This document shows, in pieces, positions 1-10,778 of a DNA stretch of 64,000 bases (positions are counted from its first letter, which is position 1; each line of letters begins with the position of its first letter). The stretch covers positions 124,001 to 188,000 of the forward strand of contig NZ_JAJUXH010000003.1 of the NCBI RefSeq assembly GCF_021390245.1, written 5' to 3'. The position numbers were made by a program, and so were the translations under genes. Under the pieces are notes generated by a model. That model did no database searches. It was not told the DNA's origin and saw nothing but the letters and a program-made list of their open reading frames with translations. This stretch comes from Dyadobacter sp. CY323 (GTDB taxonomy: Bacteria > Bacteroidota > Bacteroidia > Cytophagales > Spirosomataceae).

Positions 1-1496
<1,496 letters not shown>

Positions 1497-1524
1497 TTAG
1501 TCGAAACTCAATTGATTTCATTAA

Positions 1525-1544
1525 TGGCGCGGTTTCCCGCGCCA
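1525..1544 (-). other. GC-rich hairpin in the rpoB-rpoC spacer
   Basis: An 8-bp perfect stem (TGGCGCGG / CCGCGCCA, loop of 4) sits 50 nt upstream of the rpoC start. A wider pair, TTAGTCG / CGACTAA, flanks it at about 1497-1503 and 1545-1551. No T-run follows on the minus strand, so it is unlikely to be a strong terminator. An RNA processing or stability hairpin between the two cistrons is the simpler reading. Confidence 0.45.
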
Positions 1545-1555
1545 ACGACTAAATA

Positions 1556-4500
1556 TTAGTCCAGCGTAATCTCCAATGCTAATCCACGAAGCTCGTGAAC
1601 AAGTACGTTGAATGACTCCGGAATATTTGGTTTCGGAAGGTTTTCACCTTTTACGATTGCTTCGTATGCTTTGGCGCGGCCAACCACGTCATCGGATTTA
1701 ACTGTCAGGATTTCTTGAAGAATGTGAGATGCTCCAAACGCTTCAAGCGCCCAAACTTCCATTTCTCCAAAACGCTGACCTCCGAATTGTGCTTTACCAC
1801 CCAATGGTTGCTGTGTAATGAGCGAGTATGGCCCGATAGAACGCGCGTGCATTTTATCGTCAACCAAGTGACCCAGCTTCATCATGTACATCAAACCAAC
1901 TGTAATCGGCTGATCAAAACGGTCTCCACTCAATCCATTATAAAGGAATGTACGTCCCCAATCCGGCAATCCGGCTTCTTTCAACTCAGCCGCAACTTCT
2001 GCTTCCGTAGCTCCATCGAAGATCGGAGTAGCATAGCGACGACCCAGTTTCAGACCTGCCCATGCAAGAATCGTTTCATATATCTGACCAATGTTCATAC
2101 GTGAAGGCACCCCAAGTGGGTTCAACACGATATCCATTGGTGTTCCGTCTTCAAGGAATGGCATATCTTCATCACGAACGATACGGGCAACAACCCCTTT
2201 GTTACCGTGACGACCTGCCATTTTATCCCCAACTTTCAATTTACGTTTCTTGGCAATGTATACTTTCGCCAATTTCACGATTCCAGCTGGAAGCTCATCA
2301 CCTACTTCAAGCGCAAAACGATCGCGTTTAAAACGGCCCATGATTTCGCTTCTTGCATTCAGATAGTTTTTCAAAACAAGTGAAACCTGCGCATTAGTAT
2401 CGGAATCTTCAGTCCATGAATCGGTAAGAACGTCACCGATCAAATTTACCTCTTCCGGTACTGCATACTGGCTTTCGTCGCGATACGGGTTATTGGCAGG
2501 GAACAAGTTCTCCGAGATGTTTCTTACGTTGAACTTCATTCCTTTGCTGATCAACTCATCACCGAATTTATGCTTAACACCCTGAGTTGTTTTGCCATCG
2601 GTCAATTGGACCAGTTTTTCAATAATTCTCCCACGAAGTGCTGTCAAATCACGCCCATATTTTTTCATTAACAGACGCAGTTCATCTTTATGTTTGGCGC
2701 GCTCCTCTTTAGTAGGGCGGGAGAAAAGTTTCGTATCGATAACAACACCTTTCATTGATGGCGGCGCCTTTTTGGAAGCATCCTTAACATCACCAGCCTT
2801 ATCACCAAAAATGGCACGAAGAAGTTTCTCTTCTGGAGTTGGGTCGGATTCTCCTTTTGGAGTGATCTTACCAATCAGAATATCACCTTCTTTTACTTCT
2901 GTTCCAACCTGAACAATTCCATTTTCGTCAAGATTCTTAACTGTTTCCTCGCTTACGTTTGGAATCTCAGCAGTAAGTTCTTCTTCTCCACGTTTCGTGT
3001 CACGCACTTCCAGTTCAAATTCTTCAATGTGAATGGAAGTAAAGATGTCATCACGAACTACTTTTTCAGAAATTACAATCGCATCCTCAAAGTTGTATCC
3101 TTGCCAAGGCATGAACGCAACCAAAAGATTACGTCCCAGTGCAAGTTCTCCTCCTTCTGTACCATAACCCTGGCAAAGTGCCTCTCCTTTTTTCACCTTT
3201 TGTCCTTTAAGAACCATTGGTTGAAGGTTAAGGCAAGTGTCCTGGTTTGTCCGACGGAATTTCACAAGGTCATAAGACACACTATCCTCAATAAAGCTAA
3301 CGAGACGATCGTCGTCGGTCCTATCATATTTCACGACGATTTTCTTAGCATCAACGTACTCGATCACACCATCGCCTTCTGCAACCACTAGTGCACGAGA
3401 ATCCATTGCCACACGCTTTTCAAGACCAGTTCCAACAATTGGCGCTTGCGGGCGCAACAAGGGAACACCTTGACGCTGCATGTTAGATCCCATCAAAGCA
3501 CGGTTTGCATCATCATGCTCAAGGAATGGAATAAGAGAAGCTGCAACAGATACAATTTGATTAGCAGCAACGTCCATAAACGACGCCTGTGAAGGATCCA
3601 CCATCGGGAAATCACCTTCGAAACGTGTTTTAATTTTATCAACGGTAAAGTTCCCCTTCGAGTCTACTGAGGCATTTGCCTGAGCGATGTACTTAGAATC
3701 TTCTTCCTCCGCTGTCATGTAAATCAGCTCATCTGTTAGCTTTCCAGCTCCGTCGATAACGCGGTATGGAGTTTCAATGAAGCCCATTCCATTCACTTTC
3801 GCAAATACGCAAAGAGATGAAATCAACCCGATATTTGGCCCCTCAGGAGTTTCAATTGTACAAAGACGGCCGTAGTGTGTGTAGTGAACGTCACGTACCT
3901 CGAAACCGGCTCTTTCACGAGAAAGACCACCAGGTCCAAGTGCGGACATACGGCGCTTATGTGTGATTTCAGCCAATGGATTGGTTTGATCCATAAACTG
4001 CGACAACTGGTTTGTACCAAAGAATGAGTTGATAACTGACGACAAAGTCCTCGCATTGATCAAATCAACCGGTTTGAAATCTTCGTTATCACGTACATTC
4101 ATACGTTCTTTAATGGTTCGCGCCATACGGGCTAGACCAACACCGAATTGAGCATAAAGTTGTTCACCAACAGTACGCACCCGACGATTTGACAAGTGGT
4201 CAATATCATCGACAACCGCTTTTGCATTAATCAATCCGATCAGGTATTTAACGATCGAAACGATATCGCCGGTTGTTAAAACGCGAACATCAAGACTTGT
4301 GTCAGAACCAAGCTTTTTATTAATCCGGTAACGGCCAACATCACCAAGGTCATAGCGCTTATCACTGAAAAACAAGCTCTGAATAACGTCTCTGGCTGTT
4401 TGCTCATCAGGTGCTTCTGCATTACGCAGCTGACGATATATCTGCTCAACCGCCTCTTTATCAGAGTTAGAGCTATCTTTTTGCAGCGTATTATAGATAA

Positions 4501-5419
4501 TGTTATAATCCGCCACATTCATGTCTTCCTTATGAAGGATTACTGATTTCTGACCAGATTCAGTAATTACATCGATGTCGTCCGCAGAGATGGTCGAGTC
4601 ACGCTCCAGCAAAACCTCGTTACGCTGGATAGAAACTACTTCACCTGTATCTTCGTCCACAAAATCCTCTGTCCAAGTACGTAAAACCCTAGCAGCGAGA
4701 CGACGACCTACCGCTTTTTTCAAGTTGGCAGGGGTAGCACTGATTTCTTCAGACAGTCCGAACAAATCAAGAATGTCTTTGTCTGAACCAAAACCAATCG
4801 CTCTTAAAAGTGTGGTAACAGGGAACTTTTTCTTACGATCGATGTATGCATACATCACATTATTCACGTCCGTTGAGAATTCAATCCACGAACCTTTGAA
4901 CGGAATAATACGTGCAGAATATAATTTTGATCCGTTTGTGTGCTTACTCATAGAGAAGAACACTCCTGGCGAGCGATGAAGTTGCGAAACGATAACACGC
5001 TCCGCACCATTGATAACAAATGAGCCTCTTTCAGTCATATAAGGAATGTTTCCAAGGAAAACCTCCTGCTCAATGGTTTCAAATTCCTCATGATCAGCAT
5101 CATTACAGATCAACCGTAATTTTGCTTTAAGCGGAACTGCATAAGTCAGACCACGATCAATGGACTCATCAACTGAATATTTCGGTGGTTCAAGGAGATA
5201 ATCAATGAATTCCAAAACAAAATTGTCGCGTGAATCGGCAATTGGAAAGTTTTCAGCGAAAACTTTGTACAGTCCTTCTCCAGAACGATCTTCTACCGAT
5301 GTGTCCAAACTGAAAAAATCCCGGAACGATTGTACCTGGATTCCTAGCAGATCCGGATAATCAATAATCTGATTAATCCTCGAGAAATTTTTTCTAGGTG
5401 TTGCTTTAATTGTAGCCAA
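1556..5419 (-). CDS. rpoB: RNA polymerase beta subunit
   Basis: This is the second-largest catalytic subunit of RNA polymerase, 1287 aa, the normal size for Bacteroidota. It shows the rifampicin-pocket region ([17 protein letters not shown] then [16 protein letters not shown]), the TPEGPNIGL motif, the active-site region [16 protein letters not shown] and a typical C-terminal [21 protein letters not shown] segment. Residue 521, in [12 protein letters not shown], is threonine where Escherichia coli has proline (P564). The gene follows rplL after 308 nt holding a terminator-like hairpin, and precedes rpoC by 80 nt. No good Bacteroidota promoter is visible upstream, so expression may depend on read-through from rplL. 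Confidence 0.98.
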   Translation of the reverse strand: MATIKATPRKNFSRINQIIDYPDLLGIQVQSFRDFFSLDTSVEDRSGEGLYKVFAENFPIADSRDNFVLEFIDYLLEPPKYSVDESIDRGLTYAVPLKAKLRLICNDADHEEFETIEQEVFLGNIPYMTERGSFVINGAERVIVSQLHRSPGVFFSMSKHTNGSKLYSARIIPFKGSWIEFSTDVNNVMYAYIDRKKKFPVTTLLRAIGFGSDKDILDLFGLSEEISATPANLKKAVGRRLAARVLRTWTEDFVDEDTGEVVSIQRNEVLLERDSTISADDIDVITESGQKSVILHKEDMNVADYNIIYNTLQKDSSNSDKEAVEQIYRQLRNAEAPDEQTARDVIQSLFFSDKRYDLGDVGRYRINKKLGSDTSLDVRVLTTGDIVSIVKYLIGLINAKAVVDDIDHLSNRRVRTVGEQLYAQFGVGLARMARTIKERMNVRDNEDFKPVDLINARTLSSVINSFFGTNQLSQFMDQTNPLAEITHKRRMSALGPGGLSRERAGFEVRDVHYTHYGRLCTIETPEGPNIGLISSLCVFAKVNGMGFIETPYRVIDGAGKLTDELIYMTAEEEDSKYIAQANASVDSKGNFTVDKIKTRFEGDFPMVDPSQASFMDVAANQIVSVAASLIPFLEHDDANRALMGSNMQRQGVPLLRPQAPIVGTGLEKRVAMDSRALVVAEGDGVIEYVDAKKIVVKYDRTDDDRLVSFIEDSVSYDLVKFRRTNQDTCLNLQPMVLKGQKVKKGEALCQGYGTEGGELALGRNLLVAFMPWQGYNFEDAIVISEKVVRDDIFTSIHIEEFELEVRDTKRGEEELTAEIPNVSEETVKNLDENGIVQVGTEVKEGDILIGKITPKGESDPTPEEKLLRAIFGDKAGDVKDASKKAPPSMKGVVIDTKLFSRPTKEERAKHKDELRLLMKKYGRDLTALRGRIIEKLVQLTDGKTTQGVKHKFGDELISKGMKFNVRNISENLFPANNPYRDESQYAVPEEVNLIGDVLTDSWTEDSDTNAQVSLVLKNYLNARSEIMGRFKRDRFALEVGDELPAGIVKLAKVYIAKKRKLKVGDKMAGRHGNKGVVARIVRDEDMPFLEDGTPMDIVLNPLGVPSRMNIGQIYETILAWAGLKLGRRYATPIFDGATEAEVAAELKEAGLPDWGRTFLYNGLSGDRFDQPITVGLMYMMKLGHLVDDKMHARSIGPYSLITQQPLGGKAQFGGQRFGEMEVWALEAFGASHILQEILTVKSDDVVGRAKAYEAIVKGENLPKPNIPESFNVLVHELRGLALEITLD

Positions 5420-5667
5420 GGCTATGTTTGATTTGGGTTAGCAAAAAACCAATCCGTCAAGTGGAACTTAAACGCCTGGTATTAATAATAATAAACCTAA
5501 TCTATTGCCTCGTAGAGAATAATAACTGTCCCTTTTCTATCTTTTCTACGAGTAAAGAAGTGTTTCGGACAAGTTATTGGAAAGAAGATATGCCATCCAA
5601 ATGTGGCTGGTGCCTCTAATCCTAACGTCAAACAGGTGTTTTTCGTTTGGCAAAGACACAAAATAAG
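5420..5667. other. rplL-rpoB intergenic region, no gene seen
   Basis: Apart from the terminator-like hairpin next to rplL, this spacer holds no convincing ORF, RNA gene or TAnnTTTG promoter on either strand. It is probably the rpoB leader. A leader of this length between L7/L12 and beta genes is common and often carries attenuation or RNA-processing signals, but I cannot identify one here. Confidence 0.4.
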
Positions 5668-5697
5668 AAATAGACCCGACGTATGTCGGGCCTATTT
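5668..5697 (-). terminator. hairpin downstream of rplL (partial terminator or attenuator)
   Basis: The arms AAATAG-n-CCCGAC and GTCGGG-n-CTATTT pair around a GTAT loop (12 paired bases, one mismatch). On the minus strand they are followed by a T-rich stretch (TATTTCTTATTTTG). The position, 30 nt after the rplL stop and before rpoB, suits a leaky terminator that lowers rpoBC transcription relative to the ribosomal genes, an arrangement known in other bacteria. The partial-termination role is inferred. Confidence 0.6.
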
Positions 5698-5727
5698 CCC
5701 TAAGATTATCGGTTGCCGAGATGCAAA

Positions 5728-6114
5728 TTACTTCACTTCAACCTCTGCACCTGCTTCTTCAAGTTGTTTTTTCAAAGCCTCAGCTTCGTCTTTCGCAACT
5801 CCTTCTTTAACTGGTTTCGGAGCACCGTCAACTAGTTCTTTTGCTTCTTTCAGTCCAAGACCAGTAAGGTCTTTAACCAATTTCACAACAGCCAGTTTGC
5901 TTGCACCAGCTGCTTTCAAAATTACATCGAAAGATGTTTTCTCTTCAACAACAGGAGCATCAGCACCACCGCCAGCAGCAGGACCTGCTACCATTACTGC
6001 ACCAGCAGCAGCAGGTTCAATACCGTACTCGTCTTTAAGAATTGTAGCCAATTCGTTCACTTCTTTAACCGTAAGGTTAACAAGCTGTTCTGCGAAAGCT
6101 TTCAAATCTGCCAT
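5728..6114 (-). CDS. rplL: 50S ribosomal protein L7/L12
   Basis: This is the stalk protein that recruits translation GTPases such as EF-Tu and EF-G, 128 aa, standard length. The N-terminal helical dimerisation domain ([16 protein letters not shown]) is followed by an Ala/Gly-rich hinge ([20 protein letters not shown], about residues 36-55). The conserved C-terminal domain contains [21 protein letters not shown]. It lies directly downstream of rplJ, as in nearly all bacteria, since L10 and L7/L12 form one complex. A hairpin terminator follows. Confidence 0.97.
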   Translation of the reverse strand: MADLKAFAEQLVNLTVKEVNELATILKDEYGIEPAAAGAVMVAGPAAGGGADAPVVEEKTSFDVILKAAGASKLAVVKLVKDLTGLGLKEAKELVDGAPKPVKEGVAKDEAEALKKQLEEAGAEVEVK

Positions 6115-6200
6115 TTTTATTTAGATTTTTGATTATACAATAAGATGATTTAAAAGCTCTATTTTATTTAAACCCGGAGAGCTAAAACCTGGCTATTTAA

Positions 6201-6731
6201 CTAGTCTTCTTTTTCAGATAAAGTTTTAAGTATACCGGCCAATTTGTTTCCACCGCTAGAAAGCGCTGAAATAACATTTTTAGCAGGCGACTGCAACAAT
6301 CCAATTACTTCCCCGATCAATTCTTGTTTCGATTTCAGAGAAATAAGAACGTCAAGCTGGCTTTCACCGACAAAAACAGATGAATCAACAGAAGCTCCTT
6401 TGAACTTGAGTTTGTCACTACCTGATTTCTTCTTGAATTCTTTAATTAACTGTGCAGCAACTTTACCAGACTCCGGATGAAACATTACTCCAGAAAACCC
6501 TTTTAAAATTTCGTCAAAAGGGGAATAATCTGTATCTAATGTTTCTAGTGCTTTTTTGATCAACGTATTCTTAACCACACGATACTCAATGCCCTTTTCA
6601 AAGCATTGCGCTCTTAAGGCATTTACCTCTTTAACGGACATGCCGTTTGCGCTGGTAATGTAGAAGTATGGCGTGTTCGAGAATTTTTGACTTAACTCGT
6701 CAATAATTACTGCTTTCTCTTCCCGTGTCAT
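6201..6731 (-). CDS. rplJ: 50S ribosomal protein L10
   Basis: L10 is the base of the ribosomal stalk; it binds 23S rRNA and carries the L7/L12 dimers through its C-terminal helix. I start it at ATG 6731-6729 (MTREEKAVIID..., 176 aa), which matches the usual N-terminus and begins one base after the rplA stop. A longer frame from 6770 would add 13 residues lying inside rplA and is unlikely. The internal RVVKNTLIKKAL segment is typical of the family. Gene order rplK-rplA-rplJ-rplL is conserved. Confidence 0.96.
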   Translation of the reverse strand: MTREEKAVIIDELSQKFSNTPYFYITSANGMSVKEVNALRAQCFEKGIEYRVVKNTLIKKALETLDTDYSPFDEILKGFSGVMFHPESGKVAAQLIKEFKKKSGSDKLKFKGASVDSSVFVGESQLDVLISLKSKQELIGEVIGLLQSPAKNVISALSSGGNKLAGILKTLSEKED

Positions 6732-6732
6732 A

Positions 6733-7431
6733 TTATAGTCCTGGAATCGTGTTTTTATCAATAGTAACACCCGGGCTCATCGTGCTTGACAAGTGAATGC
6801 TTTTTACGTAAGTACCTTTTGCCGAAGACGGTTTAAGGCGGATCAAGGTGTTAATCACCTCAGTCGCATTCTGTGCAAGCTGGTCCGGCCCGAAAGAAAC
6901 CTTTCCAACGCTGGTATGTATAATTCCAGTTTTATCAACTTTGAAATCAATTTTACCAGCTTTTACTTCCTTAACAGCTTTAGCTACATCCGGAGTTACA
7001 GTTCCTGATTTAGGGTTCGGCATAAGTCCACGTGGGCCTAATACTTTACCTAACCGTCCCACTTTTGCCATAACACTTGGCATCGTGATAATTACGTCAA
7101 TGTCAGTCCAGCCTTGCTCTATCTTTTGGATATACTCATCAAGACCAACATAATCTGCGCCAGCTTCTTTCGCCTCTGCCTCCTTATCGGGAGTACACAG
7201 AACCAAGACGCGAACTTCCTTTCCGGTTCCATGTGGTAAGGTTACCACGCCACGAACCATTTGATCCGCTTTACGGGGATCGACGCCCAAACGGACATCA
7301 ATATCCACCGAAGAGTCAAACTTCGTGTAAGAAATCGTCTTAAGTACGTCCGCTGCCTGCTCAAGTGAGTAAACTTGGTTTGCGTCGAATTTCGAAAGAG
7401 CTTCTTTTTGCTTTTTGGTCAATTTTCCCAT
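6733..7431 (-). CDS. rplA: 50S ribosomal protein L1
   Basis: L1 forms the mobile arm next to the ribosomal E site and helps release deacylated tRNA; it often represses its own operon by binding mRNA. It has 232 aa, normal length. The family signature region ([20 protein letters not shown] then [12 protein letters not shown]) is clear. It sits 36 nt after rplK and ends 1 nt before rplJ. Confidence 0.97.
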   Translation of the reverse strand: MGKLTKKQKEALSKFDANQVYSLEQAADVLKTISYTKFDSSVDIDVRLGVDPRKADQMVRGVVTLPHGTGKEVRVLVLCTPDKEAEAKEAGADYVGLDEYIQKIEQGWTDIDVIITMPSVMAKVGRLGKVLGPRGLMPNPKSGTVTPDVAKAVKEVKAGKIDFKVDKTGIIHTSVGKVSFGPDQLAQNATEVINTLIRLKPSSAKGTYVKSIHLSSTMSPGVTIDKNTIPGL

Positions 7432-7467
7432 GTTCTTTGTTTCTTTGGCGTAATGATTAATCTACGC

Positions 7468-7917
7468 TCAGTTGTTTTCTTCCCACGGGGCTTTGCCTGC
7501 TACGGTAATACCCATACTACGAGCCGTTCCCGCAATCATTTTCATAGCAGAATCAATTGTAAAGCAGTTAAGATCTGGCATTTTAGTCTCAGCGATCGTA
7601 CGAACCTGATCCCAAGATACTGAACCTACTTTTAAACGGTTTGGCTGAGCCGAACCAACTTTTACTTTTGATGCTTCCAGAAGCAGAATTGCGGCCGGGG
7701 GGGTCTTAATGACAAAGTCAAAAGACTTATCCTTATAGTACGTAATTACTACCGGCAATACCACACCCATTTTATCCTGGGTACGGCCATTGAATTGCTT
7801 GCAAAACTCCATGATATTCAAACCCTTCGAACCCAATGCAGGTCCAATCGGAGGTGAAGGATTGGCTTGACCACCTTTTACCTGTAGTTTGACGTATCCA
7901 CCTATTTCTTTTGCCAT
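7468..7917 (-). CDS. rplK: 50S ribosomal protein L11
   Basis: L11 binds the GTPase-associated region of 23S rRNA and is needed for factor function and the stringent response. It has 149 aa. The proline-rich linker [20 protein letters not shown] and the RNA-binding C-terminal domain (ending [20 protein letters not shown]) are standard. It follows nusG by about 75 nt in the secE-nusG-rplK-rplA order found across bacteria. Confidence 0.97.
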   Translation of the reverse strand: MAKEIGGYVKLQVKGGQANPSPPIGPALGSKGLNIMEFCKQFNGRTQDKMGVVLPVVITYYKDKSFDFVIKTPPAAILLLEASKVKVGSAQPNRLKVGSVSWDQVRTIAETKMPDLNCFTIDSAMKMIAGTARSMGITVAGKAPWEENN

Positions 7918-7993
7918 TGTTTTGGAATTTGTCGGTTCATTAATTGATTAACGGCTCACATGCAAGTGGAAGCTTACCCTGCCCGTTAGTCTC

Positions 7994-8548
7994 TCAACTA
8001 TCCTTTTCTACTTGTGCGTAACTGAGTTCCACGGGTGTATTACGCCCGAATATTTTTACAACTACATTGAGTTTTTTCTTCTCATCAAATACCTCTTCAA
8101 CCAGGCCTATAAATCCGCTGAAAGGGCCGTCTACTACTTTAACCGTTTCTCCTTTAATAAAGGACATGCTTGGAGCTTCTTCATGCTGCTCGGCTTCGTC
8201 TACCTTACCAAGAATTCTGTTAATTTCAGATTGTCTTAATGGAACCGGAACTTTGGAATTCCCCTCTGCATTGCCAAGAAAACCAATTACTCCCGGTATA
8301 CTAGTAATAATGTGTAGAACCTCACCTTTGGACAAGTCAGCCGAAATAATGATATATCCCGGGAAAAAATTCTTTTCCCTAACACGTTTCTTACCATTAC
8401 GCATCTCATATATTTTCTCAGATGGAATGAGTATCTGCGGGACAAATTCATTAAGCTTTTGGCGTGTTATTTCATTTTCAATGTAGGACTTGATTTTCTT
8501 TTCCTGTCCTGACACTGCTCTTAATACAAACCAATTTAGACTACTCAT
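7994..8548 (-). CDS. nusG: transcription termination/antitermination factor NusG
   Basis: NusG binds the RNA polymerase clamp and links transcription to Rho or the ribosome. It has 184 aa with an N-terminal NGN domain (NWFVLRAVSGQEKKIKSYIE) and a C-terminal KOW domain (KGETVKVVDGPFSGFIGLVE). The central FFPGYI segment matches the polymerase-contacting helix of the family. It follows secE by 24 nt. It is the housekeeping copy, judging from its place between secE and rplK. Confidence 0.97.
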   Translation of the reverse strand: MSSLNWFVLRAVSGQEKKIKSYIENEITRQKLNEFVPQILIPSEKIYEMRNGKKRVREKNFFPGYIIISADLSKGEVLHIITSIPGVIGFLGNAEGNSKVPVPLRQSEINRILGKVDEAEQHEEAPSMSFIKGETVKVVDGPFSGFIGLVEEVFDEKKKLNVVVKIFGRNTPVELSYAQVEKDS

Positions 8549-8572
8549 ACCATTGGGGGGTTAAAAATAGTC

Positions 8573-8764
8573 TTAGAAAGACTGATAAAACAGTTTTAAT
8601 GCGTTTTCAAAAACGAAATCCATAACGCCCACAACAAACGCAAAGATCAGTGACCCAACAAGCACTAATGTTGTATTGGCCTGAAGCTCGTTAAAAGGAG
8701 GCCATGTCACATGCTGGGTCATTTCTTCCCAGGAAGCTTTCAAAAAAGAAGTAAATTTTTCCAT
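8573..8764 (-). CDS. secE: preprotein translocase subunit SecE
   Basis: SecE is the small essential subunit that clamps SecY in the inner membrane. It has 63 aa with an amphipathic N-terminal helix (SFLKASWEEMTQHVTWPPFN) carrying the conserved W/P region and one membrane segment (TTLVLVGSLIFAFVVGVMDF). This single-span form is usual outside the Enterobacteria. It lies 16 nt downstream of tRNA-Trp and just before nusG. Confidence 0.95.
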   Translation of the reverse strand: MEKFTSFLKASWEEMTQHVTWPPFNELQANTTLVLVGSLIFAFVVGVMDFVFENALKLFYQSF

Positions 8765-8780
8765 TTGTCCTTTTATTATG

Positions 8781-8851
8781 CACGGGTGGAGAGATTCGAA
8801 CTCCCATCAACGGTTTTGGAGACCGCTATTCTACCCTTGAACTACACCCGT
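8781..8851 (-). tRNA. tRNA-Trp (anticodon CCA)
   Basis: The reverse complement folds as a cloverleaf: acceptor ACGGGTG pairs with CACCCGT, anticodon loop CTCCAAA with CCA, and T-arm GGGAGTTCGAATCTCTC. The discriminator is G and the 3' CCA is not encoded. It stands directly before secE, a placement common in bacteria, and is read from the promoter at 8880-8908. Confidence 0.96.
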
Positions 8852-8879
8852 TTATCACACAACCCAAACTTTCGGGCTG

Positions 8880-8908
8880 CAAAGATACGATTTATTTATA
8901 AAAAACAA
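8880..8908 (-). promoter_or_regulatory. promoter for tRNA-Trp/secE/nusG/rpl genes
   Basis: On the minus strand TTG (8908-8906), an 18-nt spacer and TATCTTTG (8887-8880) match the Bacteroidota TTG/TAnnTTTG consensus. A start about 7 nt downstream would fall near 8873, some 20 nt before tRNA-Trp. The -33 element lies inside the upstream arm of the tuf terminator, so the two signals overlap. Confidence 0.65.
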
Positions 8909-8937
8909 GTGCACCTCACAGGAAATGCACTTGTTTT
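8902..8937 (-). terminator. intrinsic terminator of tuf
   Basis: A 12-bp perfect stem (AAAACAAGTGCA / TGCACTTGTTTT) is followed on the minus strand by a T-run (GTTTTTTATAAA). It begins 17 nt after the tuf stop and separates tuf from tRNA-Trp and secE. Its downstream arm overlaps the -33 element of the next promoter. Confidence 0.85.
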
Positions 8938-8953
8938 AATATTACATTCTTGA

Positions 8954-10141
8954 CTAGTCAAGAATTTCTGTAACCTGACCAGCGCCTACGGTACGTCCAC
9001 CTTCACGAATCGCGAAACGAAGACCTTTTTCCATAGCAATCTTGTTGATCAATTTTACGTCAATTGTGATGTTATCACCTGGCATAACCATTTCAACACC
9101 TGCTGGCAATGAAATCTCACCAGTAACGTCCGTGGTACGGAAGTAAAACTGAGGACGATATTTGTTAAAGAATGGAGTGTGACGTCCACCTTCTTCTTTC
9201 GAAAGTACGTAAACCTCGCCTTTGAAAGCAGCATGAGGCTTCACTGAACCTGGCTTGCAGATTACCATTCCGCGACGGATATCTTCTTTGTTGATACCAC
9301 GAAGCAAAAGACCTACGTTATCACCAGCTTCTCCACGGTCAAGGATCTTACGGAACATCTCAACACCAGTCACTACTGATTTAAGACCCTCTGCACCCAT
9401 ACCAAGGATATCAACTGCTTCGCCAGAGTTGATTACACCTCTTTCGATACGACCAGTTGCAACAGTACCACGACCAGTAATCGAGAATACGTCTTCAACA
9501 GGCATTAGGAAAGGAAGATCAGTCATACGTGGAGGAATTGGAATGTAGCTATCAACAGCGTCCATCAATTCTTCAATCGTTTTAACCCATTTTTCTTCAC
9601 CATTCAAACCACCCAAAGCAGAACCTTGGATTACAGGAATGTTGTCTCCATCGTAATCGTAGAAGCTCAAAAGCTCACGAATTTCCATTTCGACAAGTTC
9701 AAGAAGTTCTGGATCATCAACCATATCCACTTTGTTCATGAATACTACAAGCTGAGGAACACCAACCTGGCGTGCCAAAAGAATGTGCTCACGAGTTTGT
9801 GGCATTGGTCCATCAGTAGCAGCAACTACGATGATAGCACCGTCCATTTGGGCAGCACCAGTAACCATGTTCTTTACATAATCCGCGTGACCTGGACAGT
9901 CAACGTGAGCGTAGTGACGGTTTGCTGTCGCGTACTCAACGTGGGATGTGTTAATTGTGATACCACGCTCTTTCTCTTCAGGAGCATTATCAATTGAGGA
10001 GAAATCACGTAGTACAGCTAGACCCTTTTTAGCCAACACAGTTGTGATAGCTGCAGTAAGGGTAGTTTTACCGTGGTCAACGTGCCCGATAGTACCGATA
10101 TTTACGTGGGGTTTCGAGCGGTCAAACGTCTCTTTTGCCAT
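8954..10141 (-). CDS. tuf: elongation factor Tu
   Basis: This GTPase brings aminoacyl-tRNA to the ribosomal A site. It has 395 aa, normal length. The G motifs are all present: GHVDHGKT (19-26), [16 protein letters not shown] and a SAL motif in GSALGGL. Domains 2 and 3 follow, with [13 protein letters not shown] and a C-terminus [10 protein letters not shown]. It is preceded by tRNA-Tyr, -Gly and -Thr, the same arrangement as the E. coli thrU-tyrU-glyT-thrT-tufB operon, so EF-Tu and some of its tRNA substrates share an operon. A terminator follows. Confidence 0.98.
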   Translation of the reverse strand: MAKETFDRSKPHVNIGTIGHVDHGKTTLTAAITTVLAKKGLAVLRDFSSIDNAPEEKERGITINTSHVEYATANRHYAHVDCPGHADYVKNMVTGAAQMDGAIIVVAATDGPMPQTREHILLARQVGVPQLVVFMNKVDMVDDPELLELVEMEIRELLSFYDYDGDNIPVIQGSALGGLNGEEKWVKTIEELMDAVDSYIPIPPRMTDLPFLMPVEDVFSITGRGTVATGRIERGVINSGEAVDILGMGAEGLKSVVTGVEMFRKILDRGEAGDNVGLLLRGINKEDIRRGMVICKPGSVKPHAAFKGEVYVLSKEEGGRHTPFFNKYRPQFYFRTTDVTGEISLPAGVEMVMPGDNITIDVKLINKIAMEKGLRFAIREGGRTVGAGQVTEILD

Positions 10142-10272
10142 GACTTAAGTACGCTTAAAATTTAAAAAAGTTATTACGAATTTATTAAACACTATTATTG
10201 ATCCTGTATGGCTTCAAAATCAAGCCCTCCATAAATCAACTCAACCAAATACAAGAATCAAAAGTCTTCCTG

Positions 10273-10345
10273 ACCATTGAGGGGATTAAACGGCACCAGT
10301 CGCCCTGACCTCTTCCTTAACAAGGAAATGCTTCGGCTCAATTCT
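10273..10345 (-). other. tRNA-Thr-like relic in the tuf leader
   Basis: The minus strand repeats the 3' two thirds of the neighbouring tRNA-Thr. Thirty bases spanning the anticodon arm and variable region (10332-10303) match it at 28 positions, and 14 bases of the T-arm/acceptor (10287-10274) match exactly. Between them 15 nt replace 5, destroying the T-loop, and the D-arm and 5' acceptor strand are unrecognisable. The anticodon position reads GTT (Asn) instead of GGT. It is not a functional tRNA by canonical rules. It may be a decayed partial duplication or a tRNA mimic in the tuf leader. Confidence 0.7.
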
Positions 10346-10356
10346 CAGATCTTTCG

Positions 10357-10428
<72 letters not shown>

Positions 10429-10448
10429 AAAACTCCATTAGAACCAAA

Positions 10449-10495
10449 AAGCGACTAGCGAAAAAGTTTCTATTGAATGTTTTCGCTAATCGCTT
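10449..10495 (-). terminator. terminator-like hairpin between tRNA-Gly and tRNA-Thr
   Basis: The arms AAGCGACTAGCGAAAA (10449-10464) and TTTTCGCTAATCGCTT (10480-10495) pair over 16 positions with one mismatch. On the minus strand the stem is followed by a run of T, as in an intrinsic terminator. It would separate the tRNA-Tyr/Gly transcript from tRNA-Thr/tuf, or act as a partial terminator or processing signal. I see no good promoter between it and tRNA-Thr. Confidence 0.6.
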
Positions 10496-10513
10496 CGATG
10501 GTGTTTGTTAATG

Positions 10514-10586
10514 AGCGGAAGACGAGGTTCGAACTCGCGACCTATAGCTTGGAAGGCTATCGCTCTACCAGCTGAGCTACTTCCGC
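10514..10586 (-). tRNA. tRNA-Gly (anticodon TCC)
   Basis: Acceptor GCGGAAG pairs with CTTCCGC, the anticodon loop CTTCCAA holds TCC, and the T-arm is GCGAGTTCGAACCTCGT. The discriminator is T and CCA is not encoded. It is the second tRNA in the tRNA-Tyr/Gly/Thr/tuf unit. Confidence 0.96.
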
Positions 10587-10642
10587 ATTTGTTTTTTGCC
10601 TTTCCTGATCTGGTATCACAAGAGTAAATCCGGCATAAACTG

Positions 10643-10725
10643 TGGGGGCGGATGGATTCGAACCACCGTAGGCATACACCAGCAGATTTACAGTCTGCCC
10701 CATTTGGCCGCTCTGGTACACCCCC
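10643..10725 (-). tRNA. tRNA-Tyr (anticodon GTA)
   Basis: This is a class II tRNA of 83 nt with a long variable arm. Acceptor GGGGGTG pairs with CGCCCCC, the anticodon loop CTGTAAA holds GTA, and the T-arm is GGTGGTTCGAATCCATC. The discriminator is A and CCA is not encoded. It is the first gene of the unit and lies about 50 nt downstream of the promoter core. Confidence 0.96.
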
Positions 10726-10778
10726 TAACAACATTTCAACACAACCGTGAAAAGCGCTCTCTTCACTTTTTGGAGTCG

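Noticed and set aside
5603-6124. 173-aa plus-strand ORF opposite rplL
   Set aside because: Its Ser/Ala/Pro-rich composition is the antisense of the Ala-rich L7/L12 hinge; no start signals.
6732-6770. Extended start for rplJ
   Set aside because: The extra 13 residues lie inside rplA and are not L10-like; ATG 6731 begins right after the rplA stop.
8711-8953. 80-aa plus-strand ORF across tRNA-Trp and the tuf terminator
   Set aside because: It spans a tRNA, promoter and terminator on the opposite strand.
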